64,000 bases of DNA. Source: UBA3291 sp045627125. GTDB lineage: Bacteria > Patescibacteriota > Gracilibacteria > Absconditabacterales > Absconditicoccaceae. The notes beneath the pieces are model-generated. The model had not been told where the DNA came from and searched no databases. It saw only the letters and a list, made by a program, of their open reading frames with translations. Positions 24,451 through 35,483 of this stretch are shown piece by piece (the stretch's first letter is position 1; each line of letters begins with the position of its first letter). The stretch lies in NCBI GenBank assembly GCA_045627125.1, contig JAZQNA010000016.1:5617-69616 (forward strand), in the 5' to 3' direction. Made by a program: the position numbers and the translations under genes.

Positions 24451-25473
24451 ATGTTTGATCAAAATCAGATTTTAGATGAATTGAAACTGGTAAATTCAGC
24501 AGAAACTTTGGATGCTCGATATCAGAAATATCTAGGTAAGAAATGACTTCTTCCTGCGGAGTTTAAAACTATGTGAGAACTCTCTCCAGAAGAAAAAAGA
24601 GAAAAGGGACAGCAGCTTTCAGCTTTAAAATTTGTTTTAGAATCTGCTTATGAAGAAAAAAATTCAGAAGTTTCATCACAAGCTGTAAATCAATTACTTG
24701 AAAAAGATTTAGTTGATATCTCGTTGCCTGCTAATCATTTGGATAAGTGATACTATAATCTATTAGCAAAGACTAGAAGAGAAGTAGAAGAAATTGCGCA
24801 GTCTCTTGGATTTATAGTAGAAAATTCTACTGATGTTGTAACTAAATTTGAAAACTTTGAGTCAGTAAATATTCCTATTACTCATCCTGCTACAGAAATG
24901 CATGATACGATTTATGTTGATAAGAGGGATGACAGAGGAGAACCTTTTGTTTTAAGAACTCATACATCTTCAGCTCAGAATTATGCTATTAAAAAGCATT
25001 GATTACCACTAAAAGTGGTTTTGCCAGGAAGGTGTTATCGTTTTGATGAAATGGATGCAACTCATGATACAATGTTTTATCAATTGGAATGATTGTATGT
25101 AGATAAAGATATCTCAATTGCAAATTTTAAAAATATTATGACTACTTTTTTGTCAGCAATACTTAAAAAAGAAGTAGAAATTAGAATGAGACCAGCTTTC
25201 TTTCCATTTACAGAGCCTGGATTTGAAATTGATGCTAGGTATGACATAGTAGACCCTAAAACTTGATCTAAATCAAAGTCTAAATGGATTGAGATTTTAG
25301 GTGCAGGAATGGTTCATCCAAATGTTTTAAAAGCTGCCGGAGTAGATGCTAGTGAATGATGGACTGGTTTTGCATTTTGAATGGGGATTAATAGAATTAC
25401 AGCGATGAAATATGGAATTAAAGATATTAGGTATTTCACTAATGGAGATTTGAGATTCGCCAAAAGCTTTTAA
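24451..25473 (+). CDS. pheS: Phenylalanyl-tRNA synthetase alpha subunit
   Basis: 340 residues. It has the N-terminal coiled arm, then class II motifs: motif 2 is LRTHTSSAQNYAI with VVLPGRCYRFDEMDATHD, and motif 3 is GAGMVHPNVLKAAGVD with TGFAFGMGINRITAMKYGI. FFPFTEPGFEIDA is diagnostic for PheS. It forms an alpha2-beta2 enzyme with PheT. pheT does not follow here, and lemA comes 76 bp later. Confidence 0.96.
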
Positions 25474-25549
25474 AAGTCTGTCTAAATTTGCAAAATTAAA
25501 AAAAAACACTAAAATATAGTCGGATTTTTATTTCTTTATAGTTTATAAA

Positions 25550-26095
25550 ATGGCAACATTAATTGTTATTGGTGTGGTTTTGATTCTTTGAATTTGGTAT
25601 TATACTTTGTATAATAATATTGTTAGATTAAAGAATGAGAGAAAGAATGCTCGATCTGATATTGATGTTCAATTGAATATGAGATTTGATTTAGTTGATA
25701 ATTTAGTCGAAACTGTAAAGTGATATGCTAAGCATGAGAAGGGTACACTAGAGAATATAGTGAAAGCTAGACATATGTTTACTAATGCTAGTGATGTAAA
25801 GTGAAAGTCTGAAGCAGATAATGTGCTTACTTGAACTCTTAAGACATTATTTGCTACGGTTGAGGCTAATTATCCAGAATTGAAAGCAGATAAGCAATTC
25901 ATGCAGTTGCAGTCTGAATTGTCTGATATTGAGAACAAAATAGCTTCTGCTAGAAGATATTATAATGCAGCAACTAAGGAGTATAATACTAAAATTGAAT
26001 CATTCCCTGCAAATATCCTTTTCCATTATCAAACAGAAGATTACTTTGAAGGGACAGAGGAGATGAAGAAAGCCCCTAAAGTTAAATTTGATTAG
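25550..26095 (+). CDS. lemA: LemA family protein
   Basis: 181 residues. One N-terminal transmembrane helix (residues 3-19) is followed by the LemA helical bundle: YNNIVRLKNERKNARSDIDV, RFDLVDNLVETVKGYAKHE and the IASARRYYNAATKEYNTKIE signature. LemA proteins are membrane-anchored and of uncertain role, often linked with HtpX-type proteases. Here htpX follows directly, although a terminator lies between them. Confidence 0.95.
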
Positions 26096-26113
26096 AATAT
26101 ATGGCCTAAGGAT

Positions 26114-26143
26114 AAAGCTGATCATAAACTGGTCAGCTTTTTT
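26114..26143 (+). terminator. Rho-independent terminator after lemA
   Basis: A 10-bp stem (aaagctgatc / ggtcagcttt), a 7-nt loop and a T-tract. Confidence 0.85.
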
Positions 26144-26254
26144 AATTATTGATAGATATAATTATAGATTGAGCTAGAATATTTTTCTTATTGTTTTTAA
26201 AATGGAGAATTGTATTTTTAAATTGTGTTTTTTTAGTATTATTTTGAATTAAAA

Positions 26255-27223
26255 ATGGATTGATATGTGTGAATGCAATCGTTTAAGGCTAGTAACCAGA
26301 GGAAGACTGTACTACTATTGATATGATTTCCTGTATTGCTTTTTGTTATTATATGGATTGCTACAACAGTTTTTTATGATGGTGAGACTTATTGATCAAA
26401 TAGACTTGAATGATGATTTTATTCAGCTTTGTGAATATTTTTTGTGGTATTCTTGGGGTTAATTATTCGGTGAATAATTTCTTTTTGTTGTCAGAGAAAA
26501 ATTATGTTTGAATTGTCTGGAGCTACTCCTATAACAAGGAAAGATAATCCAGAATTGTATAATATAGTTGAAAATTTGTGTATTTCGAAGGGACTGCCCA
26601 TGCCTAAAATTGCTATTATGAACGAGTCTTGAATGAATGCTTTTGCTACATGATGGAAACCAAAAGATTCATGGATTGCTTTTACTTCTGGACTGGTACA
26701 AAATCTAAATAGAAATGAGATTGAGGCAGTAGCATGACATGAATTAACTCACATCATGAATAAGGATTCTTTATTGATGTATGTGGCAGTAATATTTATC
26801 GGAAGTATTTCCCTTATATGAAGGTTAATTATTAGGTTCAGATGAAGTTCTTCTAATAATAATTGAAGGTCAGTATGAATTATAGGGCTCATAGGTGTTG
26901 GGTGTTTAGTTCTTTGATATTTATTTTATCCTTTGATAAAATTAGCGATCTCTCGTAAAAGAGAATATATGGCAGACTTAGGTTCTGTACAGTTGACTAT
27001 GGATAATCAGGCTATGATTTCAGCTTTAAATAAAATTTCTAAGAATTCATATGTGGAGGCTGCTAATCCACAGATTTCGGCATTCTTTATTAGTGATCCT
27101 AATAATATTAATGTGGTAGGAAACTATGCTTCAGAAAGTACAAATAAGGATAAGACCTCTATTTGGGATTCTCATCCTAGTATATCAGATAGAATTCAAA
27201 AGCTGATAGGTTACGGATTTTAA
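26255..27223 (+). CDS. htpX: HtpX-like membrane zinc metalloprotease
   Basis: 322 residues of the M48 family. Two N-terminal helices (about 22-46 and 62-84) precede the zinc motif AVAGHELTHIMNKD. The third ligand, Glu, is in KREYMADLGSVQLT, after two more helices. TGFxSGL-type and NAFATG segments are also present. HtpX degrades misfolded membrane proteins. The reading MDGYVGMQSFKASN uses ATG 26255. A start at the Met seven codons in is possible. Glycines in GHELTH and NAFATG are TGA-encoded. Confidence 0.95.
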
Positions 27224-27267
27224 TTTTCTTATTTGATATTTGAGAGTTTGGGTTTTAATGATTTTTA

Positions 27268-27621
27268 CTACATTATTTTCTCATTTTCTTTTTGATTTTG
27301 TTGTCTTTTGTTGTGGAACTTTGTTTGGTAACGTTTTGATCGTTTGCGTTCTTGTATTATTAAGTGCATGTAAATGATGATAACAACAGCCATTTCAATA
27401 AATGTGAGGTGTACATATGTTGCATTTGTAAATTGAGAGATTCAGTAATAAAAGAAAATAAGGGATGTAGTAATTCGGAAAGAATAACTATGATGTCCTG
27501 TTTTAAAGACTTCTTCATCATCTTTATCTTTTTTAGGTCGGGAAGCATAAAAATTGCATAATCCGGTAATTCAGTAGCATGTAATTAGGATTCGCAAAGA
27601 CAAGTCTCGAAGAGGTGTCAT
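27268..27621 (-). CDS. Small membrane protein downstream of sortase
   Basis: 117 residues, readable only with TGA as Gly. Three hydrophobic stretches (LSLRILITCYGITGLCNFYA, ITTSLIFFYYGIS, TFIEMAVVIIIYMHLII) and a strongly basic C-terminus (RKRSKRYQTKFHNKRQQ) suggest a three-helix membrane protein with a cytosolic tail. It starts 28 bp after the sortase stop, so it is probably cotranscribed with it. The family is not recognised. It converges on htpX. Confidence 0.7.
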
Positions 27622-27649
27622 CTTTATGTTTAGAGGATATAAAATTAGA

Positions 27650-28483
27650 TTAATTAATTCTTTCTGCAAAAATCATCATTCTTTTATCAGTTCTTCATAT
27701 TGGATAGCACCCCATGAGAGTGATATATTCTTTGTCAGAATCTCAGAATGTAACATAATTATCATTTACGTTTTTGGGTTTAACAACGCGGGTTTCTAGT
27801 ACTTTATATTCATATAGAGTTCAATCTCGAACCACTTGAATTTTATCATCTTTTTTTAGCTGAGGAATATTACGAAAAACTGTTCCATATGGATTACTTT
27901 TCCAATATTCTTGAGAAGTGTGACCAAAGAAAAATGCATTTCCTCACTCTCATGGATTTGGAGTGGTTGGATACTTTACGACTCCATTTTCTAAATCAGC
28001 ATCAAATGTGGATTCGTCAAAATCTGTATAATCGTATATGTTGGTATCGACTAGTGGAACATCTAGATTAATTGCCGGAATTATTATTCTATTTGTTGGT
28101 GGTAATAGATTGAATGAAAAATTGTAACTATTTAAATTTTCTTGTAAAAGCTGATCTAAATTTGGAGCAATCTCCTGTTCGAGAGATATAATTCATTCAT
28201 ATTCTTGGACTAAAGCTTCAATTTCTTCAGATTTGTTATCTTTGATTTCGATAAATGCAGAATTAGCTCATTCTTCGGAGAATCCGTAGACTTCTTTTGA
28301 ATTAAAATGGTCGCTGACGTTATCAATGATAAGTTGAGCATTAGTTACTAGGTAAGTTCCTAGGAAAAGAACTATAAAAATCAGACCAAGAACTTTGAGT
28401 TCTTGAAAAATTGCAGAAATAGTGAATCTTCTCTTTTTTGTTTGCATAAGTACATATTCGAGTTCGTCTAATGTCTGATACAT
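27650..28483 (-). CDS. Sortase-family transpeptidase
   Basis: 277 residues. An N-terminal membrane anchor (about residues 31-50) is followed by a coiled linker and the sortase beta-barrel: RIIIPAINLDVPLV, the catalytic His in NAFFFGHTSQEY, and the Cys in EYITLMGCYPIGRTDKR with a downstream Arg. The Cys motif is TLMGC rather than the usual TLxTC. Sortases join surface proteins to the wall or to each other, so the secreted proteins in this window are possible clients. I saw no obvious LPXTG motif in the proteins that are complete here. Start ATG 28483. Confidence 0.85.
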
Positions 28484-28654
28484 TTTGTTTCAAAATGTGA
28501 TATAAATTAACGTTTAATTATATTCGTAGAATTTAAAAAATGCAAAAAACTAGACTTTTTTATCGTTATTAATAATAAAAACTGCTGTCTGTGTGTAGAT
28601 TCGTATTGACTTTATAAAAATGTATGTGATTTTTGATAACAAAAAGTTTTCAAA

Positions 28655-28679
28655 AAGCTGACTTCTTATAAAGTCAGCT
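28655..28679 (-). terminator. Terminator of the HIT/SufD-like operon
   Basis: A 9-bp stem (agctgactt / aagtcagct) is followed by TTTTTG on the minus strand, downstream of the HIT gene. Confidence 0.85.
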
Positions 28680-28703
28680 ATCTAGTTTCCTTGAAGATAT
28701 TAT

Positions 28704-29168
28704 TTAGTTTAAAGCGGCTCAATTTGTGATTTGAATTTGAACAGCTCATAACTCTTCCATATTTGCTTGATCTCACATTTTGGTGGTAAGAAATCCTGGG
28801 TAAGTCTCGAAGAATACGTGTCCTGGACATTCATTAGGTTCCCAATTCTTATCTAATCCATACATTGGGTAGAGTTTTATATGTAGGTGATTCACTCCCA
28901 TTCATTCCATAACCATTCCTACACGTTCAACTTTTAAACTTTTTTTAAGCATATGGACAACTTCATCGGTAGCAGATAAAAGTTTTCAATAAAATTTTTC
29001 GTCAGAAATATTGAATAAATCTGAATCAAAATGTTGTTTAGGAATAATTAAAGTTTGACCTTTTACGTTTGGATTTAAATCGAGAAATGCCATAAATTCA
29101 TCATTTTCTCGGATTTTGAAGCTAGGAGCTTCTCAATTAGCGATTTTACAGAAGATGCAGTCAGCCAT
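28704..29168 (-). CDS. HIT family nucleotide hydrolase/transferase
   Basis: 154 residues. CIFCKIANGEAPSFKI at the N-terminus, LDLNPNVKGQTLIIPK in the middle, and the histidine triad region GMGVNHLHIKLYPMYG, which keeps the HxH part (HLHIK) in place of HxHxHxx. HIT proteins hydrolyse nucleoside phosphoramidates or dinucleotides. The C-terminus is longer than in the shortest HINT proteins. It is the last gene of a four-gene leftward run starting at 30518. Confidence 0.88.
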
Positions 29169-29191
29169 GGTAAATTTTATAAAAAGTAAAA

Positions 29192-29611
29192 TTAGCAGAA
29201 GATTAATTCATTATTGTTTGTTTTTGCTCGGTTTTGTATTACTTGCTTTTCATTGTCAGAAAAAGTTAAGAAGCTAATTAGATCAAAGATTATGAGAGTG
29301 TTTGTATAGGCTTCTTTTCAGTCGATGATTGAATGTAAAACTTCAAGTGAAGATTTTCTGTTATTCGGAAAGATTTTTCTATCGCTTGTTATATCTCCTG
29401 TAGCTAAAAATTCATCGAGTGAAATTTTTCACGGTAATAATTCATCATAAGCTGAAAATATGAATCAAACTTTATGGAAGATCTCTAGACTTCTGTCTCA
29501 TCTTTGTCCGATTTTTGTTCATGTGGCCAGGTAATTTTTTTTCATATTAACGATGTCTGGATCATCATCTGGTCGTAGAAGTTCAATTAATAACTCTAGG
29601 TATTTTTGCAT
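29192..29611 (-). CDS. Unknown 139-residue protein in the SufD-like operon
   Basis: A soluble, mostly helical protein beginning MQKYLELLIELLRPDDDPD and ending NELIFC. No motif is recognised. It starts 2 bp after the SufD-like stop and ends 23 bp before the HIT gene, so it is clearly part of the operon. Confidence 0.7.
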
Positions 29612-29613
29612 AA

Positions 29614-30231
29614 TTAGTTAATCATAGAATAAAAATCAGATTTTTCTTGGTTGTTTAGTTTTAATTTTTCAGCAATTTGTTGAGAATATGAATTAATTAG
29701 CATTCAGATAGTTTTACCTTCACTAAGTCCGCGGCTTTCCATGTAAAATAATATTTCTGGAGATATACGTTGAACTTTGGCTCAGTGGGAAGCAACTACG
29801 TCAGGAGAGTCTACCTTTAGTCATGGAACAAGTGAGATATATTTAGATTTTCCTAAGAGTAAAGTTTCTTCAAATAGTCTTGCTTCGACTTTGGATATTC
29901 ATTGCTTTATGTGTAAATTTCCGTTTAAAGTGATTGATGCGTTATCTGCAGCTAAGGCGATGATATGAATAAGTATCTTTGTGTTGCTTGATTCTAGATT
30001 CGTTTGTATATTTAATGTGGTGTCTTGATTCGCTTTTGCAGGGATAAGAAAATAGCATTCAGCTTCAGAGTCTTTATCAGAAATGTCAAAAGTGAACGAG
30101 ATCTGACTCTGAGCAATAACAGCGCAATATTTAACTTTGGCCTGATTGGAAATATAAATGTGAAAATCTTGATTCTCATTGTCAAATTTACGAATGATTT
30201 GTTCAGATTTATTCCATTGAAGTTCTTGCAT
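29614..30231 (-). CDS. SufD/SufB-like Fe-S assembly scaffold, short form
   Basis: 205 residues, about half of a typical SufD. The beta-helix core is followed by the family's diagnostic C-terminal region: SPDVVASHGAKVQRISPEIL then FYMESRGLSEGKTI. The His in ASHGA and the SRG segment match SufB/SufD proteins. In the SUF system, SufB and SufD bind SufC to build Fe-S clusters. A sufC gene lies 1.1 kb away on the other strand. The N-terminal domain of a full SufD is missing. The start codon overlaps the upstream stop (TAATG). Confidence 0.75.
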
Positions 30232-30518
30232 TATTCTGCATTAGGATCTATAAATCAAAAATCTCATTCAACATCTTCGTATCCATTTCATCCATTAAAA
30301 AAAGATTCTAAATCGTTCATTATGTCTTCTTCTGGATTATTTATATCTGTTGTATTTTCAGGTTCTATCTCTTCTTTATTTTCGATTATAACATCTGGTG
30401 CTATAGGCTCTTCTGTGTTAATGTTAGCTGGATTCTTTCATCCGAACATTAGGTAGCAAACAAATGCGATAATAATAACCAAAAGACATCATCCAACGAT
30501 TTTGAGTGTTCTGTTCAT
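30231..30518 (-). CDS. Single-pass membrane protein heading the SufD-like operon
   Basis: 95 residues. An N-terminal helix (about residues 7-26, GGCLLVIIIAFVCYLMFGG) is followed by an acidic, Asn/Glu/Pro-rich tail ending FIDPNAE. No family is recognised. Its stop overlaps the SufD-like start by one base, which implies translational coupling. Confidence 0.65.
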
Positions 30519-30614
30519 AATAGCAGTATGATTAGGTAAATTAGTATTTACTATATAATATATATTTTCATAGAGTCAATTCAAACTATGAAGATTATGT
30601 TTTTATGTTTTTGT

Positions 30615-30642
30615 TTGACTTTTGTTACTATTTGTGTATAAT
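30615..30642 (+). promoter_or_regulatory. Sigma-70-type promoter (TTGACT-16-TATAAT)
   Basis: TTGACT 30615-30620 and TATAAT 30637-30642, 35 nt before the ATG at 30677. Confidence 0.8.
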
Positions 30643-30676
30643 TTAAGTATCCATTTATATGTATAAGTATATAAAC

Positions 30677-31294
30677 ATGTCTAATCACATAACTTTTGAA
30701 GATTGGAAAGAGTATTTAAAATCGGATAAAGAGATGAAAAGTAAATGGAATTCTTTGACAGAAATTTGAACAAAAACGAATAATGAAATATCTAATGCGT
30801 TAAATGATACTCCACGTGAATGAGCAAAGAAAAGATCAAGGCTATTGGCTCAACAAACTATATTTAATCTTTTAAATCAAACTGAAGAGAAGCTGGATTT
30901 TGCATGGCGAAGAAAGTTGATTTTTAATGAGAAAGATGAACGTTATGAATATGTTATAGCATGCAAGAATGCTGCGAGTGACTATATTTTTAGTGAAATA
31001 AAAAAAGCCAGGTGAGTTGTATCAATGCAGGGAGAAAGTATTAATAAATATTTACAACCAGTGGCAAATAAAATTTGGGCATTAAGAATGGTAAAAAATA
31101 CAGATAGGCCCCAGATTCAACCTAAAAATTTATCATATGAAGCGATGAGGACTAAAGTTCCGGTAGTTTTATCTTCTGAAAAGCCTGAACTGGTAGTTGG
31201 ATCTGATAAATCTGAGAAACAACCGGTTTCTGACAAGGTTCAACCAAAGCCAGAAGCAGATTGACAATTGTTTTTTGATTTTGGTGACGAATAG
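30677..31294 (+). CDS. Unknown 205-residue protein upstream of sufC
   Basis: A charged, helical, probably cytosolic protein beginning MSNHITFEDWKEYLKSDKEM. A Pro/Lys/Ser-rich C-terminal linker leads to the tail GQLFFDFGDE, which looks like a short linear interaction motif at the end of a disordered region. No family is recognised. It has a strong promoter and is followed 82 bp later by sufC. Confidence 0.7.
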
Positions 31295-31376
31295 AAATAA
31301 TATTTTTTACTAACATTGCATTCAGATTTTAAATTTTTATACTAGTTTTTGAATTTTTGTATATTCAAAAAATTAG

Positions 31377-32093
31377 ATGCTTTCATTTCAAGATATATCG
31401 GTATCAGTCAAAGGAAGGGAGATTATTCATGATTTTTCTTATGATTTTGATTTAGGTAAGAATTATTGTATTTTAGGGAAAAATGGAAGTGGAAAATCAT
31501 CATTGGCAATGGCTTTGATGTGAAATCCAAATTATGAAATTACAGATGGAGAAATCTCGTTAGATAAAAAGAAAATCTCTAATTTGTCTTGTGATAAAAG
31601 AGCTAAACTTTGAATTTTCTTGGCATTTCAAAACATACCAGAAATTCCTGGAATTAAGTTGTTTGAATTTTTGAAATGAATTTATGATAATTCAGTAAAA
31701 ACTACAACTTTTATGGAATTCAAAAAATTAGTTGAACCAATCTTAGATGAACTTCAGCTTTCTAAGGATTTTCTTTGGCGTGATTTGAATGTTTGATTTA
31801 GTTGATGAGAACGTAGAAAATTAGAAATTTTACAGATGAAATTGCTTAATCCAAAATATATTATATTGGATGAAATAGATTCAGGATTGGATGTGGATGC
31901 GTTTAAAGTTGTAGCAGAGTTGTTGAAATCATATTCTTCCAAGGATAACTGTTTTATTATAATTACGCATATATTTACTATATTGGATTATCTATCAGTG
32001 GATGAAACATTAGTTTTAAATAAATGATCTTTGATTGAATCATGATGAGCAGATTTGGCTAAAAGAATCAAAGAGTTCTGATTTTCAAAATAG
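31377..32093 (+). CDS. sufC: SUF system ATPase SufC
   Basis: 238 residues. Walker A is LGKNGSGKSSLAMAL, the Q-loop is FLAFQNIPEIPG, the signature is VGFSGGERRKLEIL, Walker B is YIILDEIDSGLDVDA, and the H-loop is IIITHIFTI. The GFSGGERRK form and the PEIPG segment are typical of SufC rather than a general ABC transporter. Both glycines of SGG are TGA. It partners SufB/SufD in Fe-S cluster assembly. alr follows 31 bp later on the same strand. No SufS or SufU is present in the window. Confidence 0.9.
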
Positions 32094-32124
32094 GTCGTGT
32101 TTTTTAATTTAAAATAAAATACAA

Positions 32125-33261
32125 ATGCTCTCTACGATTAAAAATTGGTTTAAGCCAAATATCGATGTAATGAATTGTATTCATATAAGTCAATCAGCAT
32201 TGTTGCATAATTATCATTATTTACAATCTTTGAAACCAAATGCTGCTTTGTTTCCTGTACTAAAATCTAATGCTTATGGACATGGAATTGATCAAATGCT
32301 GAAAGTTTATAAATGATTGTCCATTCCATATGTAGTTGTAGATTCATTTCCAGAATATCATATAGTGCTTAAACATAGTAAATTCAAAATTTTGCTTTTG
32401 TGAGAGACTTTAGCTTCAAATTATAAGGCTTTCAATTTCAAAAGGACTGCTTTTTGTGTGTATAATTTAGAAACATTACAAGAATTGGCTAAATTACACA
32501 GGAAAGCAACAATTCATTTGTTCCTAAATACAGGAATGAATCGTGAATGAATAGATGCTGATTTATTACCTAATGCTTTGGAATTCTTAAAATCTCAACC
32601 TCAGATAATGATAGAATGAGTGATGTCTCATTTGCATTCAACTGATAGTATTAGCATTGATACCCAGATAGAAGCATTCAAGATGATGTATCATCAAATA
32701 TTAGATTATGGTCATACTCCAAAATATCGTCATATATGAGCTAGTACTTGATTGTTTAGAATTGATGATGATTTCTTTAATGCATATCGTCCATGATTGG
32801 CTTTATATTGATATAATCCATTATTGCCAGAAGATACATGATATGAATTATGAGAGCAGTTACAGCCGGCATTATCTTTATCTTCTACTATAGTTGCATT
32901 AAATTCTGTTCCATATAACGAATGAGTTTCTTATGGGCCACAGTGGAAGCAGTTAGAAAAAAATGATAGGATTACGGCTACGATTCCTTTTGGATATGCA
33001 GAATGATTGCCACGTAGTGTTCGTGAAAAAGTGCAAATTCATCATGAATCAGGATATATTAAGCAAATTGGAGCAGTATGTATGAATTTGTCTTGTTATT
33101 TGTGAAATAAAGATATGCTTATTTGAGATCAAGTCTGGTTATTAGAAGCGAAAAAAGATTCCATATGTAGAGTATCTGATTGGGCAGAAGCTGCAGGTAC
33201 AATTTCTTATGAAATTTTAGTCCATTTGGATAAATGAGTTAGGAGAATAATAGAAGAATAA
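32125..33261 (+). CDS. alr: Alanine racemase
   Basis: 378 residues. The PLP lysine is in LFPVLKSNAYGHG, and the catalytic Tyr region of the C-terminal domain is NEGVSYGPQWK. LFLNTGMNREGI, GVMSHLHSTD and RPGLALYGYNPLL are the usual substrate-domain blocks, and IGAVCMNLSCYLG matches the conserved GRxxMD loop loosely. It makes D-Ala for peptidoglycan, consistent with the MurF-like ligase at 53560. It probably shares a transcript with sufC. Confidence 0.93.
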
Positions 33262-33262
33262 A

Positions 33263-33288
33263 AAACTGGTCTTTTGACCAGTTTTTTA
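33263..33288. terminator. Bidirectional terminator between alr and pyk
   Basis: The stem aactggtc / gaccagtt with a TTTT loop has T-rich tracts on both strands. Confidence 0.9.
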
Positions 33289-33296
33289 TTAATAAA

Positions 33297-34715
33297 CTAT
33301 TCTACGATTGTTACTCTAATTAGAGGATCAGTATATTTTCATCTTTTTTTGTCTCCAATGATTACAATCTTTTCTCAAATAGAAATCAATTTTTTTTGTT
33401 TTAAAATTTCTAGAGCTTGATCTTGATTCTCACTGGTATGTTCTTTCCACTCATTTAATTTAATTCATTGTATTCATCATAATAGCTGCATTCCATCAAC
33501 GATTTCCTGATCTGGACAGCATGCAAAAACGTACTGATTTGGTTTGAAAGCTGCAACGAGATTAGCTAAATTTCCACTATGTGTAAAAACTAGTACATAA
33601 GAAGCGCTTACTTCATCTGCTAAAGATAGTGCATGTTTTACTAGAGCTTTTTTTCATAATGTGATATCGTCGATTTGTGTCAATTCGAAGTCATTATGAT
33701 TATGTGAAAGGTGGTTTTCAGCTTCTTGAATTGTCTGAGTCATAGTGCTTACAGCTTGCACTGGATAGTTACCGATAGCAGTTTCTTCACTAAGCATTAA
33801 GACATCTGCTCATGCAATAACTGAATTATATACATCTGAAACCTCTGCTCTAGTAGGAATTGGAGAATTTACCATAGTCTTTAGTAATTCTGTTGCCATG
33901 ATTGCAGATTTTCCATATTTTTGACAAGCATCTAATAAATAACGTTGATAGAAAGGAAGTTTGTAAGTTGGTACTTCGATACCTAAATCTCATCTAGCTA
34001 TCATGATTCAATCAGCAATTTTTGCTATCTCATCGATGTTCTCTAATCATTCTTGATTTTCGATTTTAGCTATTACTTGGATATGATCAGCGTTGTTTTT
34101 ATGTAGAAACTCTTTTACTTCTTGCATATTTTCTTTAGTTCTAACGAAAGAGATTGCTACATATTCAATTCATTGTTCTAAACTAAATAATAAATCTGAT
34201 TTGTCTTGGTCGGTTAATCCTGGAAATCTTAGGTTCATGCCAGGGAAATTCATATGTCTTCTAGATCAAATCTCACAAGAATGTTGAGACACAACTTTGA
34301 TAAAAGTGGGCTGGATGTCTGTTACGATAACTTCCATTAATCCTGATTCTATTTCTATTTTGTTTCAGATTTTTATATCTTCTAATAGATATGGATAATC
34401 ACAAAACATGTCAGAATTAACTGTCATTAATGAGTCATCAACAAAAATTCTGAATTCTTCTCATAGCTTGTAAGTATATGGTTCTTCTCTAACTCCTGTT
34501 CTGACTCATGGTCATTTTGTGTCTACCATAATTCATAAATTAGTAAGTCATTTGCTATTTAATTCGTGAATTAATTTTATGACTGGAGCAGTTGTATCAT
34601 ATTGGGCATGTGGAAAATTAAATCTGACCACATTTACTCATGCATTATAAATGTCGATTAGTTGTTTTTGATCGTAAGTATCTCTGATTGTTGCAATGAT
34701 TTTTGTCTTTTTCAT
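33297..34715 (-). CDS. pyk: Pyruvate kinase
   Basis: 472 residues. The N-terminus reads KTKIIATIRDTYDQ, then NVVRFNFPHA (HxN substrate loop variant). The catalytic segment is YVAISFVRTKENM with IQVIAKIENQEGLENI. The Mg-binding signature is GIMIARGDLGIEVP, and the MATELLKTMVNSPIPTRAEV helix is followed by SEETAIGNYP. A C-terminal domain is present. It makes ATP and pyruvate from PEP and so feeds pflB. The gene ends at a shared terminator. Confidence 0.96.
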
Positions 34716-34741
34716 TTTATATATGTTTATTAAAAGATAGA

Positions 34742-35449
34742 TTAGTCTTTTGTAAGTAAAGAATCAGTATCAATTCGGTATTCTTTCGTGTCCTTTGGGT
34801 TTATATAAATTGTAATTTCATCTCAAACAAATATTTTATTGCCTTGTATATCCAAATATGGGGCTGGTTTTTCTAATTGATATTTTATTGATTTAATGGT
34901 ATTATATGCATTGATTAGTAAAAGTGTTTGCTTTCAGTCATGAGATTGTTTTTCTAATTTAGATATCGCATCTAATTTATTATTAATAGCTTCTAACACT
35001 TGGTCTTTGTTGTTTATATAGTACTGGATATCTATATATTTGAGTAAATCTATTATATTTCCATACCATCAAGTTAGGGTTCCCTTGAAGTCTTCACTTT
35101 GGAAATACTTATCTCATTCTGCTGCTATAAAGTAGTAGTTATCTCTTTTATTTCATAAGCTATCTTTTATTCATGAATTGTTTTGAGTATTAAAATAGAC
35201 GATTTTAGCAGTGATTTTATTCATCGTTTCTTTATTTTTTTTGATTCTTCTCTTTTTGTGTAATGAATATAATCCAATTCATCAGACTATAAGACTTATT
35301 AATCATAATCATATAAGTACAAATATACATCGATTATATATTAATTTTATATCTTTGATATAAAAATATATTGATCATGAAATAAACAATATTCATATTG
35401 ATAGTAAGAATATTGATTTTCCTTTGTTTGTGTTAACATTTGATTTCAT
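34742..35449 (-). CDS. Two-helix membrane protein, unknown
   Basis: 235 residues. Two hydrophobic helices near residues 12-32 and 42-64 are followed by a basic segment (HKKRRIKKNKETMNK). A soluble C-terminal domain of about 160 residues follows, with a helical part and a beta ending (GDEITIYINPKDTKEYRID). The layout resembles DUF3592-type proteins, but I cannot confirm that. It lies 34 bp after the AMP phosphorylase stop and 26 bp before pyk, so the three probably share a transcript. Confidence 0.65.
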
Positions 35450-35483
35450 GATATGTGGTTTTTATGTATAAAAGTTTTGTAAT

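Noticed and set aside
30025..30456. Rightward 143-codon open frame
   Set aside because: Antisense to the SufD-like gene and its upstream membrane protein; no motif of its own.
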